A DNA stretch of 64,000 nt from Whalleya microplaca (lineage: Eukaryota; Ascomycota; Sordariomycetes; Xylariales; Xylariaceae): assembly GCA_022497155.1 (NCBI GenBank), contig MU385726.1:496001-560000 (forward strand). The letters run 5' to 3'. Both the position numbers and the translations under genes were made by a program. Within the stretch, counting starts at the first letter, position 1; the number at the start of each line of letters is the position of its first letter. The notes beneath the pieces are model-generated. The model was not told the origin of the DNA. It did no database searches and saw nothing but the letters and a program-made list of their open reading frames with translations. Of this stretch, positions 36,234 through 48,149 are shown piece after piece.

Positions 36234-37245
36234 CTTGAAAATGATCGCAAGTCTAGTGGGATCTATTTCAATATTATAACGAACTTTAAAAATGAGTGAG
36301 TCTGGAGATCATATAGAGAGTATTTGCACGTAATGTTGTCATTTGTGCTCCAGCCAGGCTTGTCTGGTGACGTCAACGAATAGTGGCCCAGCATCTAACG
36401 CTACGTAACGCTGATGTGAAAATTATACTTGTTCACGTGTAACATAATGTCAATCTCATCAGGTGGTTTCATGGTATATTTGGCTGAGAATATTTGACTG
36501 AAGCCTATAATGTATCAAATGGAATTCTTCCGGCGACATGGCACATGCCTAAATAGTTACCAGCATAGGCCTGAATACTGATGATACTGAAGCTTGTCAC
36601 CAGCGGCTTCAAGAGAGACTATCAAGAGCCCTAATATAAATGGACACAATACACGTTTTGTAATGGAATTAATTCCCACATGGCCCTGTTTCTCATAGAG
36701 AAATTGTGTGAAGACTCGCTGAAGTTTGAGTCCTGCCCGTCGAACTTCGTTCGGGTTATGATTTAGGCCGGCTAACCTCCATCAGCCCTATGTTACAGGG
36801 CTTAACTAGCGACCAAGCCACTAACACGTCTCAGTTATGAACCAATCAGCAAGGTTGAATCTATCCCATTTTGGCAGGTTTCATTGCGAACCACCCACAC
36901 GAATTGAACTTATTGACTAACTATAGATATTTTAGATATTCTTGTGAGATGAACTCATATCACTCATATCGTTATGTAGTAAAATATGAGTTTCACAGGA
37001 TGGAATTCAAGAAATAGTTTATGGTTTTGTCCAACAAGCTAGCTGCGTCTCAAGACCCACTATACATGCCGAGACGACTTGAGCTATTTTTCAGTCGCCA
37101 CGATCAAGTGAGGTCCAAGTCTTATGCAAACCGTATCTGTAATCATACAACGAAGTTTGTACAATAAGTCTCATCCTGGAAATCGCTAGTGGGAATCCTT
37201 CTGATTATTATCATCACAAGGTTTTCAAGACGTTGTGGCCCAAAC
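36234..37245. promoter_or_regulatory. Divergent promoter region, dehydratase / bisphosphatase
   Basis: About 1 kb of A+T-rich DNA between two outward-facing starts. A CACGTG-like TTCACGTGTAA lies at about 36431-36441. No gene supported. Confidence 0.45.
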
Positions 37246-38256
37246 ATGGAAAATCCCGCCGGCGTTCCCCAGGTCTCGTCTAATCTCGCAGACCACCTGC
37301 GATCTATCATCCCGTCGCAAACACATTCCGCATTAGCGGACGCCGTGCTACCAACTCTTATTGATTGCATCGCGGATATTTCCAAAGCTCTGAGAAAGGC
37401 TCACCATGTATCTCGCGCGGGTACCTCAAACGAGTTCGGCGACGACCAGCTGAATGTGGACGTCCTAGCCGAGAACACCGTCCGCGACGCTATTGCTAGC
37501 TGCCCCTTTATCGTGACCGCTAGCAGCGAAGAGGACCCCGAGGAGCGATCGGCCCAGAGGTCGCAAACATCCAGCGTTCCTGCAGAGCATTACACAGTGG
37601 CCTTCGACCCGTTGGATGGCAGTTCCATCATCGCGCCCAATTGGACTGTCGGGACCATCATTGGCATCTGGCAGGGCAAGACGGCGCTCAACCAACCTCC
37701 AGCCACGACGCAGGTTGCCGCCATCCTTGGTGTCTACGGGCCGCGCACCATCGCTATCGTCGCGCTGCGTGTTCCAGGCGCTGAGCCGCGGTGTCTCGAG
37801 CTAGGGGTTGGCGAGAATGGAGCGCGCGATAGCGAGGTCATCCGCCCTGTGGTTCGCTTCGCAGAGCCTCCTTTCAAGACTCGGTGGTTCGCACCCGCGA
37901 ATCTCCGCGCTGCGGCCGAGAGCGAGCCGTACATGGCTCTGATCACGCACTTCATCCAGAACAAGTACACGCTGCGGTACAGCGGGGGGCTTGTCCCGGA
38001 CGTCGTCCATGCGCTTACCAAGGGCCACGGGATTTATATCTCACCTGTGACCGCGGCCAGCAAGGCGAAGTTGCGGAGGTTGTTCGAGTTATATCCCCTT
38101 GCGCTGATCGTGGAGTGTGCCGGCGGCAAGGCGATCAGCCCGGCGGATGGGAGCGATATATTGGACAGGCCGTTAGAGCATGTTAATGAAACTGCCGGAC
38201 TGGTTTGCGGGACAGCAGAGGATGTTGATTTCGTGAAGAAAGCTTTAATTAAGTAA
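37246..38256 (+). CDS. FBPase-family sugar bisphosphatase (sedoheptulose-1,7-bisphosphatase-like)
   Basis: Mg2+-dependent phosphatase of the class I fructose-1,6-bisphosphatase superfamily. The sequence leans toward the SBPase-like fungal branch rather than gluconeogenic FBP1. A single exon, 336 aa from the ATG at 37246 (the frame is open upstream but lacks an ATG). The metal/phosphate motif FDPLDGSS is at about 120-127 (Asp121, Asp124), followed by NWTVGTIIGIW. Later blocks LRYSGGLVPDVVHAL and YPLALIVECAGGKA correspond to the FBPase substrate and C-terminal motifs. Acidic residues upstream (SSEEDPEE, about 91-98) correspond to the family's second metal site. It lacks the AMP-site N-terminus of FBP1 as far as I can judge. 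It is divergent from the dehydratase. Confidence 0.82.
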   Translation: MENPAGVPQVSSNLADHLRSIIPSQTHSALADAVLPTLIDCIADISKALRKAHHVSRAGTSNEFGDDQLNVDVLAENTVRDAIASCPFIVTASSEEDPEERSAQRSQTSSVPAEHYTVAFDPLDGSSIIAPNWTVGTIIGIWQGKTALNQPPATTQVAAILGVYGPRTIAIVALRVPGAEPRCLELGVGENGARDSEVIRPVVRFAEPPFKTRWFAPANLRAAAESEPYMALITHFIQNKYTLRYSGGLVPDVVHALTKGHGIYISPVTAASKAKLRRLFELYPLALIVECAGGKAISPADGSDILDRPLEHVNETAGLVCGTAEDVDFVKKALIK

Positions 38257-39878
38257 AACTCTATAGTGTACTAAAGACGTCTGACCTGACGATGGTGGTA
38301 TACTTTGAAGGAAGCTCACAAAACTCGGAGCACTTTCTCGTAATATTGTATGCTACATCAGCAAAAAGCTGACAATCAAAGCATTATATACCATTTTAGC
38401 ACCACCCTAAAGTATAAATGTATATCCATTACCTGGAACATTACCCAGTTCATTTATGGTGAAAATTTAGTCAACTGAGGATTTAATACTATGAACTAAT
38501 CTATACTCTACTTCGATGTCATGGGCTGGGTAGAATCACTACCCGTAACACTAGATCATATGTGCAAACGCCTTTGAGGTACCTTATTCATTGTTTAAAC
38601 CTCATCAAGCTCTAAAGGCGTGATCGTAAGCTTGACGAAGCACATCATTCTCGACCCCCACGTTTTACTTTTGTATCTCAAAGTTCTTCATGAGCTGCAC
38701 AAGCCTTCTCATACTTACGAGTCTATATCAATGTTCCTTCTTTCCAAACTCCAATTCTCTCCCTCGAGATATATAATCCTGTTACGTGCGTACGCTAGAT
38801 TACCACTATAGCTAAACCTAATTCACGATCCGTACATGTGTATCTCGACAGACATCGAGAGGTGCATTCAGCCTCGGCGGCTTAGTGACAGTGATAGTCA
38901 AGACATGACCTAGTGTCTTCGACTAGTATCTCGATACTCCGGAATTCTAGGATGAAGGAACAACAGATTCATATCTTGATTAGCTTAGAATGAGGTTCAA
39001 TACTTCGTAGGGTTTGATTGAACAACTATAACTAGTGATGATGAGTTAGGAGACATCACGGTGCGTACAGTTTTGATACTATCTCATTCAGACAGTCTAC
39101 ACGCCACCGTACATACTAAGTTGTTCTCCAACCTCACTTTCCCTGCGATAAAGGCATGAGCTTGCAGACAGGTAAGATAGTAAAAAGTTGGAACGAGAAA
39201 TGCAGTGCACCTCAGGGCTTGGGACTTGTTAGTTGTAGGTATAGGAGAAACTTTTTTCTCCTTTGGTTGTGAATATTTGACCAAGAAAACTTATCTGTTG
39301 GAAGACGGGGAGATGTTTGTCCCTCATATGAAATCTTGACGTTCGCGAGCGATGTAGGTAAATTAGAACACCAGCGAATTGAATCGCGTTGGTTTCGTAT
39401 CCTTTAGCTTTCAAATGACTATGGTCACTAGTTGGCTGCTTTCAAACTATTTCGTTCATCAGTCCATTCGAGACTTCTTGACAAGTAGCAAACAATATGA
39501 ACGAGAGGTAAGTTCCGACCAATGTATCAGTAGTTCATATATATATGAGGTATTCCACTAACCCCAGTGTTGTTGGTAAGACAACCTTGATAGCAGCATT
39601 CCACATTCCTTATCCCGCTTACGGCGGGACAATTTCTTGAGGCGCAGTACAAGGTATCACTTAGTTCGGGGACACAGAACACGGGACAGCTGCATTTTGT
39701 GAAGCACACAAAAAGCTGTCACCCCTCGCGAATAACATTACACCATTGGAAATACTCTAATTGCTTGAGAAATACGCCCTCTAGTGCAATATTTATAAAT
39801 ACCAGAGCACTCGAGTTCCAGCTAAGGAAACAGCTATTACACCTTTCTTCAAACCCTCTACTTCTCATGAAGTGAGAT
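38257..39878. other. 1.6-kb A+T-rich intergenic region
   Basis: Only frames of about 60 codons, none recognisable. It marks the beginning of the degenerate zone that carries the two inverted-repeat elements. Confidence 0.5.
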
Positions 39879-40433
39879 ATGGCGGACGACCTTGAAGACC
39901 AAGTCCTTCCAAATGACGATACTAGAAAAGAGCCTAAAGCGATAAATTCAGGCCACGGTATGTTGTGTTACTATAATATTTCGAATATAAGCATCACCAA
40001 CTACATTAAACGGCTAACAGGAGAAGAAAATAGGAGTATCCAGAGTTCTACAACAAGAAATGGATTTCATGCCATTTGGATCAAAGTAGCTAGCCTATTC
40101 AATAACAAGCCAGTGGAACCTCTCGAGCTTCCTGTAAAGTCTAGAGGCAGTGGGTAACGCGCGTCCTATCTTCTTCGCTCCTGACGTCTATCAGTTGATG
40201 AATCTCCAAATGGTTATCCACGACTCGGTGCATTCATCGCCGCAGACCAGAACTTCTTAATACTCCGTCGATTTAACTATCTGCAAGCTCGGGTATTGCT
40301 GAACCTCCAAGATCAACTACAAAAATATGAGAACGAACTTGATGAGATTGATCGCAATAATCCTGCATTCAGCCATGGCAGGGATAAGCCAGGTTCCAAG
40401 GGAAGTGTGCCATATCGACGCAGGAAGTTGTTA

Positions 40434-40483
40434 CTTGCTATGGCTAATTCGCCTCGACACGCCCCTAGGGCGTTGCGCTTTAA
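40434..40483 (+). repeat. Left terminal inverted repeat of the 329-bp element
   Basis: 50 bp identical to the reverse complement of 40713-40762. It contains a CCCCTAGGG-centred G+C-rich core. Confidence 0.92.
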
Positions 40484-40712
40484 CTAGTAAAAGACCCTAG
40501 TAATATAAAAATTCCGATGTATATCAGTGGAGTATAAAAGTGACTTAGCTTTCAATATAATTTGTAATATAAGTTGAAGTACTTTTGCTACGCACTGTTA
40601 TATATTTAAAACAAGAACATAAACGCTTAACGAATCTACATTTATCTGCTAATATTTAAGGTGGTAGCAGATGTATATCGGAGATTTTTATATTACATGG
40701 GCTTTTTACTAA

Positions 40713-40762
40713 TTAAAGCGCAACGCCCTAGGGGCGTGTCGAGGCGAATTAGCCATAGCAAG
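40713..40762 (-). repeat. Right terminal inverted repeat of the 329-bp element
   Basis: Mate of 40434-40483. The first difference inward is a C/T change at the 51st base. Confidence 0.92.
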
Positions 40763-41813
40763 TACAGAAGATTGAAATCAAATATAAGAGATATGGTAAG
40801 TTAATGCAAATGAATTGTAACGAAGCCGTTACCACAGGTCTTGATTTGAGATAACAGAAGGCGTAAAAGGTAAAATACTTAGATTGATCGCTGGCTAGCA
40901 AAGAGAGACTATCTAAGGGACAGCGAAATACAGCCTTTTATATCTGAATAGCTTCCTAGTAAATGGGACTTGGACGCCGAGCCGCTAACGTCCTTGGCGA
41001 CCATAAATCACGTGGTAGCTGGTTGCGGGGATATTCAGGAATGGGTGGTTGTAACATGAATATTGAACTTATGATGTCTAACAGAATAGCATCAATAATG
41101 GCCTATGCTTCAAAGTTTTCTTCAGCAGCAAACCCCTCGAATACAGACTACAAAAGTCTTTACAATTTTTTCTATAATCACGATCCTGTCATCGACTCGG
41201 AACGGTACTTTCGGCATAGGGATGACCTTGTGAATTTGATGCCCCGCGGGGATACAGCAGGAGTAGACAGGCTATTCGCAGAATGGCTACTAGATTCGCC
41301 TAATAAAGTTATCAAGGTCAGCAATTGTCTTTATAAGTTTTCAGACAGGTCTAATTGCATGTAACTTAGTGGCTGTTCCAAGATCGAGTACGTTTGAAGA
41401 ACACTCTGAGAGTATGTTACTAACACACGCAATTAGAACAAAAGTGGCCAAGATGCTTTCATGATAATCCACAGTGAACGGAAAGTTATGTTCGCAAGGG
41501 CTATCCTCCTTGGCGTACCTCTTGTTTCACTGCTTGTGTGTCCACTATACCCTCTATATCGCTTGAATCAGGGCGAAATGACGGAATGCACTCTGATTAA
41601 AATAATGTTCATCCAAATTGGGTTCACCGGCATCTTTACAATTTGTCTCAATTTTCTAACGCGACCGAGGAGGCACGAATTGTTTGCTTGCGCTATAACG
41701 TCAGTATAGACCCTACCAAGTTCTGGCAATAACTGAAGAGAAGCAGGTATATGGGTGTGCTTTTGGTATTCATGAACCAAACAATACTACCGGGCTCACA
41801 ACAAAGGCCTTGA

Positions 41814-42296
41814 TGACTAAACAGGGTCTGGATGATTGAACTTAGTGAGAGTAGCCTAGCTAGGCGTAGAACATAATGTTCTATTTGAAGCTCTTGAGGA
41901 GGAATGGTGGTCTAATAGATATTGTTGTTCCACTTTCAGCTATGAGAATGATACCAGTATCTTAGAATTGAAACCACTTTTACAAAAGAATTATTCATAT
42001 AAGGGCGTGGACGTCACAGGAGTAGCCTTATCATCGTAATTACTTAAGTACTTACTTGAAAGTGTGGGTCATATTCTAACTCAACAAATACGTGACAGCA
42101 GAATAGCAATTCTAGTTTGCAGTCTTTCGGTAGATTAATCAGATACAGAATCTATAGGATATTAAAACAATGAATACCTAGAGACAGCCTTCGTTGGCAA
42201 TATAGTCACTGTTACCGCTGTTAGTTCATATATAAAATTCTACAATACTTCCTAACGCAGTAAGGCGATAGTCAGATGAATGTTTTCACACATTTA
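41814..42296. other. A+T-rich spacer between DUF6594 relic and second element
   Basis: No gene, RNA or repeat recognised. Confidence 0.5.
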
Positions 42297-42320
42297 CAGT
42301 TAGGGTCTAAAAATATCCGG
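42297..42320 (+). repeat. Left terminal inverted repeat of the 430-bp element
   Basis: 24 bp, matching the reverse complement of 42703-42726 with two mismatches. Confidence 0.85.
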
Positions 42321-42702
42321 GTCAGCTTGAAAATCACACCAACTGTCGTTTTGCTACCTTGTCACTTTGCGATATCTCAATAGCAGAAAATCGCAAAAAT
42401 ACAATGAAAGGTTTTCTATATGTAAAATTAGATGAACTTTATGTGCACCGTTGAGTATATTCTAGTATCTCGTATATTAAAAAGTTATCGTAAGGTAAAG
42501 TTAACCCAAGTTAAAAACTTCGAGTTTATATTCTAATTTATATGGGAAACTGGAAATTCCCAACTTGAGCCAAGTTTACCTTGCGATACCTTTTCTAATA
42601 CTCGATATTTCAGAAACTACTTTACATAGAAAATATAGTATTCTTTTCACGTAGATATCGCAGAGTGACAAAGGCGTGTTTTGGTGTAAATTGGGGGGTG
42701 GA

Positions 42703-42726
42703 CCGGATATTTTTGGACCCTTACTG
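42703..42726 (-). repeat. Right terminal inverted repeat of the 430-bp element
   Basis: Mate of 42297-42320; followed directly by TA. Confidence 0.85.
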
Positions 42727-43248
42727 TAGTTAAGACGAATAAGCTTCGTTGGTGAGTTCATTGGATTCTCATACAAACAAGAACAATCTGAAACCATACC
42801 CCTATCTAATTCTATGTTATGTAGTTGTTATCAGTATTATCTAGGCTTAAAATTCGTACGACTTCCTGTCTAAAGCTGGTGGGCCTATATCAACTCATAC
42901 ATACTCTTCTGGCAGACCAGCCACACCGTCTATCATACCGCATCGTCAACCTAAGGATCAAACACTGATTAATCAATATTGTTGAAGCTTGCAGGCGTGT
43001 TTTATTTTGGTTTTTGACAAATTTGCGCAACTATGAGGTGTATTGCAGAGTCATATGAAATCAAGATGTTCAAAACAACATAACGGCTAGTCAGAACTTT
43101 GCTATTGCGCTTCTAAGAGAACAAACATCATGATTTCCAGGTGTATAAAGACTTGCCCACCTAACACTGGAATCTCGCATTTGATATCGTTGAAGTAAAG
43201 CCATCCAGTCTGCTTAGCATCTGACTACGACTTGGCCATATTCTGAAC
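42727..43248. other. Intergenic
   Basis: About 520 bp without a supported gene; presumed promoter of the small gene that follows. Confidence 0.45.
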
Positions 43249-43770
43249 ATGTCTAAGGTACACCTCACGCCGCCCACCTAGACAACGAGGTTCAAGTGAC
43301 TAACAAGTTTATAGTCTCCTTCCATCCAGAGTCTTCCTATCAGGAGTGTACAGAAGAATCCTTCCGGTGGATTCGATGTAAGTTCAGAATATTCGAAACA
43401 AATGATGTTTTACTAAATAGACCAGAACCCAGAGTCTGCAAAGCCTGAACGGCCTGAACAACCCAAGGCATCAGAGAATAATAGTGTAACAATTTACGGC
43501 CCCTGGGTCAAAGCTTCCTGGGACGGTGGCCCGAGTTCTTACATCAAGGCTCGCATGGTCTATCAGGGCTTATTGGCCGATGTTCAAAGTGGCAACGAAG
43601 CGTACCCGCCGGATAACCGTTGGACTTGGAGAATTGACGGACACGATGACGTGATCCGGCTGTTCGATGTGCACACTGCTTCATGGCCTCCAGAGTCTCC
43701 AAAGCCCCCAAAAGATGCCAACACCACAGCTACTGGGAGTTCTGCAGGAGGAAGCTCGAGCACACGATAA
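43249..43770 (+). CDS. Small orphan protein, function unknown
   Basis: Not recognised. The main frame is a stretch ending at 43770, reading through VTIYGPWVKASWDGG, ARMVYQGLLADV and PPDNRWTWRIDGHDDVIRLFD to a Pro/Lys and Gly/Ser-rich tail. A 43-nt intron at 43378-43420 (GTAAGT..TAG) joins an upstream exon reading SFHPESSYQECTEESFRWIR. A tiny first exon (ATG at 43249, then GTACAC) is likely. The first acceptor is ambiguous: AACAAG before 43312 keeps the frame, while the better-looking TTATAG seven bases later does not. The product would be about 140 aa, without signal peptide or membrane span. The Trp-rich middle looks like a folded small domain. It lies in an element-rich zone, so it may be lineage-specific. 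Confidence 0.5.
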
Positions 43771-44489
43771 TCGAACGGCGCTTCATAAGTGGTGTCAGGT
43801 GTTTCAGGGCAGACATGTCAGGTAGACACATTTACTAGAGATCTCGCTTGGTTGGCGTTACGTGGGTTGGGACTGTACTTTCGTCTTTGAGTCTTATTTT
43901 CTACGAAGAAGAAATGCTTCATGTATGAATGCCATGACTTACTAATAAATCCTAGAACACGGTTGGGGTTGTGAGTTTCTGTGCATAGTAATCCGTAACT
44001 CTCGTTAGGCTCGCATTTCGTAAATTATTGAAGAGCCCTCTCCATCTTACCCATAAACAGGGAGAGACTACGTGCGGCACGTATGTCATAGAGAATGGTG
44101 CAAGTGCATATCAGATTCTCAAAGACAATGGCGGTTATGGTATGTATGTTGCAGTTACTAGATTCATGTGAGAAATATCCATTGATATCATCATGAACTC
44201 TGTAGGAACTGAGTTTCTGATGATACTGTCACGTTCTATGCTATGGGTCTCAAAATAAGAGTCTAGAGAAGAAGTCAAAGGCTGGAGAACTCGCCTACTA
44301 TGGAAACTTCGAATTCCTTCAATTAATAATACTCAAGCTCGTGTCTTGCTATAGATATGCTGTCCCGATCTAGTGCCCATGATGGGAAAATAGGTTGACT
44401 ACAAGTTAGTTATTAGGGCAACATGGAGGATCATCGCGTAGGCAGTAATGTTTTAATTCGGCCATGATGATTGCCATTCTAAAAATGCT
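43771..44489. other. Intergenic with possible coding relic
   Basis: A short stretch near 44070-44150 could read CGTYVIENG..YQILKDNGGYG, faintly LysM-like. It has no adjoining exon and I do not call it a gene. Confidence 0.4.
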
Positions 44490-45724
44490 CTATGATGCAG
44501 GTACTGAACCAAATCTGTACTGAGCCCAGCCCATAGTACCTTCATGCATTGTCCATGTCTGCTTGCCAGCATCATCACCAGCAGCGCCGGCCGCGACATA
44601 GACAGGCATCAAGTGATCAAATCGCTAGTGAATCGTCAGTCAAACCTCAAAGCAACCTCGTATGAGATAGAACTTACCGGGTGGGCTTGTCGGGCATCGG
44701 GTCGCTTGGCGACTTCAAGCATGCGAGCTCGACGTTCAGCCGGCGGGGCTTCAACGGCTTCTTTCAGGGCCTCGTCGAATGACACCGTATACGGCATTGG
44801 TCGCGGATCGCCACCGGTCATCATGTAGTCTCTCAGGTTGTGCACAGACATGCCGGCGCCGATGATGACGATATTCTCGTCGCGGAGGGCAGCGACTGCT
44901 TGCCCTAGTTGATAATGCATGTCGACGTCTTGGTTGCCGTACAAGCTCACTTGAACCAGAGGGATGTTGAGGGGGTTCCTCTCCGGGTGAAAGGCTTGGA
45001 CAGGTTGATTAGTAAGAGTTATGATGGTGTGTTATCAACGGGACACTAACCGACGTGAAACCCTGACCACACACCATGATCGAGACCCCGAGCGACTCCC
45101 TCTGCCTTAATCCCAGACTGGCTTAAGAGACCAAGTATCTTTGATGCTAGTTCCGGGCTTCCCTTATTTGGGTACTGAGCCTTATAATATTCCTTTGGGA
45201 ACCCATAGAAGCTAACAAGTGTTAGTATATTCTTCGCAATATAGGAAATCTTGTCACAGCGACGAACTCGTAAATTAGGTCGGTGTGTTCTACCGAGTTG
45301 ACTTCGATACGTCTAGGCCCGGCCTCCCAGTGGCCTGAAAAGACCACGATAGCTTTCGGTTTGACCTTCTCGGTGATTTCCTTGCCTATATTCTGGAGGA
45401 CAGGGTAGACAGGGTGTTTCGTATTATACATGACATCTGGCTAACTTATGTTAGATGGAAAACGAGATCGCCTAGATTCGGAGTATGGCGTAACCTTACA
45501 CCGCCGTGGGAGAAGAAATAAACAGGGGGCTTGTTAGTCGCCATTGGTTTTGAGGAGAAGTATGCCGAGAGTTGACGCTGCGCAAAAAATGAGGTTAGGG
45601 GCTTCCAAGCCAAAAGGGGCATCAAACTATGAGACAACGGAGTTGAGAGTACAATTGCTACGACTGCAGTAATAAGGGCTACAATCAATAATGATGTTCT
45701 AATAAATGATCGAGATGAATCCAT
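44490..45724 (-). CDS. LigB-type extradiol dioxygenase (4,5-DOPA dioxygenase-like)
   Basis: Non-haem metal enzyme of the class III (LigB/DODA) family that opens catechol rings; the substrate is not readable. Five exons: 45724-45500, 45440-45268, 45211-45051, 44995-44679 and 44624-44490, giving 336 aa. The introns are 54-59 nt. One uses GTTCGT as donor, which restores the canonical LIYDFYGFP. Metal/active-site histidines sit in FSHGG (His73), FSGHWE (His112), LDHGVWSGF and RFDHLMPVYVAAG. NPLNIPLVQVSLYG and the IGAGMSVHNLRDY block are family hallmarks. Unusual: about 60 extra N-terminal residues with a strong hydrophobic helix at 10-28, suggesting a membrane anchor or targeting peptide ahead of a normally cytosolic enzyme. 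An alternative start is Met61. Confidence 0.88.
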
Positions 45725-47208
<1,484 letters not shown>

Positions 47209-48149
47209 GACTTGTCAGAAAAAGGAGGATCGAACAGGATTGTTTTTACGACCCAATGAAATGATATGATATTCAAGCAAAAGCTGTGATGGACAATTTT
47301 TTTCTTTCACGGTTCAACTTGCTATAGAGTACGCGTAGACAGCATCTGGACAGTCAGACCAGATTTCAAGATAGCGGCGTCGTACAGTATTTATTCGTGG
47401 TTGGTAGGCAACAGACTCCGCTTGAGACATCGACCATTGACAATTGAGGTCCAGCAAAGATGATTTAGAACATCTTAGAGTAGAGGCTGTCTCACATAGG
47501 AGAAATGCTTTAGAACGGCTAGTTGATATGATTAATGTTAGTTTGATTTCTCCGGTATTTGAATCCATTTATGTCTTATGAGTTTATACATAAGTACATA
47601 AAGTAGGTTACATGTATGTAAGAGACCTCAATACCTGGTACCCGGATCATCTGCCATGTTACCTAACTTACCTTGGGTGGTTATCACAAGCTACGTAAGC
47701 CGAGCTCTTATCTTATCTTTACACCACCATCAGCAGTGTGGGCTATGGCGGCAGGGCGTGCGGGCTGCGGTGGACCCCCCAAGTCGTCAGATCACAGGAC
47801 AACCAAACAAGAAATCAGCTGGCCAAACTCTCCTAAGAAAACCACAGTTCGATCCTCGCATCGTGATAACTCGCACGGCTTTCCAGTCCCGTATATCTCT
47901 ACCGTAGTCGAAAAATGTCGTTTTCGACATCACAAGTATCGTACTACCGCTCCCAATAGCCCAAACTCCAGCTCCCTCATCGACTGCCACCATCTACTGC
48001 CCCCATCGATGCCCTAGAAGCGAATGTAAACAAACGCCCACCACTCATAACTATTAGAACCGACATCCATATATCTATCTGATCCCACCACCACCATTCC
48101 GTCCACTATTCCGTCCATTCCTCCGTCCATCCCGTCCCCGCCGCACACA
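47209..48149. other. Intergenic, IVY1 promoter
   Basis: No supported gene. The last 100 bp are a C-rich, TCCGTCCATTCC-repeating leader directly before the IVY1 start. Confidence 0.5.

Larger units (their letters stand above)
40434..40762. mobile_element. 329-bp MITE with long terminal inverted repeats
   Basis: Non-autonomous DNA transposon. The ends CTTGCTATGGC..GCCATAGCAAG are perfect inverted repeats for 50 bp and remain alignable for about 90 bp with a few substitutions. The element is flanked by TA at 40432-40433 and 40763-40764, the target duplication expected of Tc1/mariner-pogo transposases. It encodes no protein. The near-identity of the arms points to recent insertion. It sits inside a DUF6594 coding exon. 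Confidence 0.88.
39879..41813 (+). pseudogene. DUF6594 membrane protein gene, broken by an inverted-repeat element
   Basis: Fungal-specific protein of unknown function with C-terminal membrane helices. Recognisable exons: 40195-40433 (NGYPRLGAFIAADQNF, then RRFNYLQARVLLNLQDQL and the coiled-coil/RDKPGS block), 40765-40795, 41090-41316 (NTDYKSLYNFFYNHDPVIDS), 41370-41387, 41437-41699 (membrane part and RRHELFACAIT) and 41747-41813 (YMGVLLVF, stop at 41811). The joins 40796-41089, 41317-41369, 41388-41436 and 41700-41746 have GT..AG ends and keep phase. The coding run is interrupted inside KLL/QKI by the 329-bp element at 40434-40762, which adds a stop at 40485 and shifts the frame. An ATG at 39879 may begin a variable N-terminus, but I could not join it in frame to 40195, so further damage is possible. 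Confidence 0.72.
42297..42726. mobile_element. 430-bp foldback element (pogo/mariner-like MITE)
   Basis: The termini CAGTTAGGGTCTAAAAATAT (left) and, on the opposite strand, CAGTAAGGGTCCAAAAATAT (right) match at 22 of 24 positions. TA dinucleotides flank both ends (42295-42296 and 42727-42728). The two halves are imperfect inverted copies of each other almost to the centre: TTGTCACTTTGCGATATCT at about 42359 pairs with the complement of the AGATATCGCAGAGTGACAA stretch near 42653, and AAGTTATCGTAAGGTAAAGT pairs with ACCTTGCGATACCTTTTC. No coding capacity. The CAGT ends with TA duplication suit Tc1/mariner-pogo mobilisation. More diverged than the 329-bp element. Confidence 0.82.

Noticed and set aside
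44070..44150. Faint LysM-like reading CGTYVIENG..YQIL
   Set aside because: Too short, lacks the usual flanking cysteines, and no adjoining exon was found.
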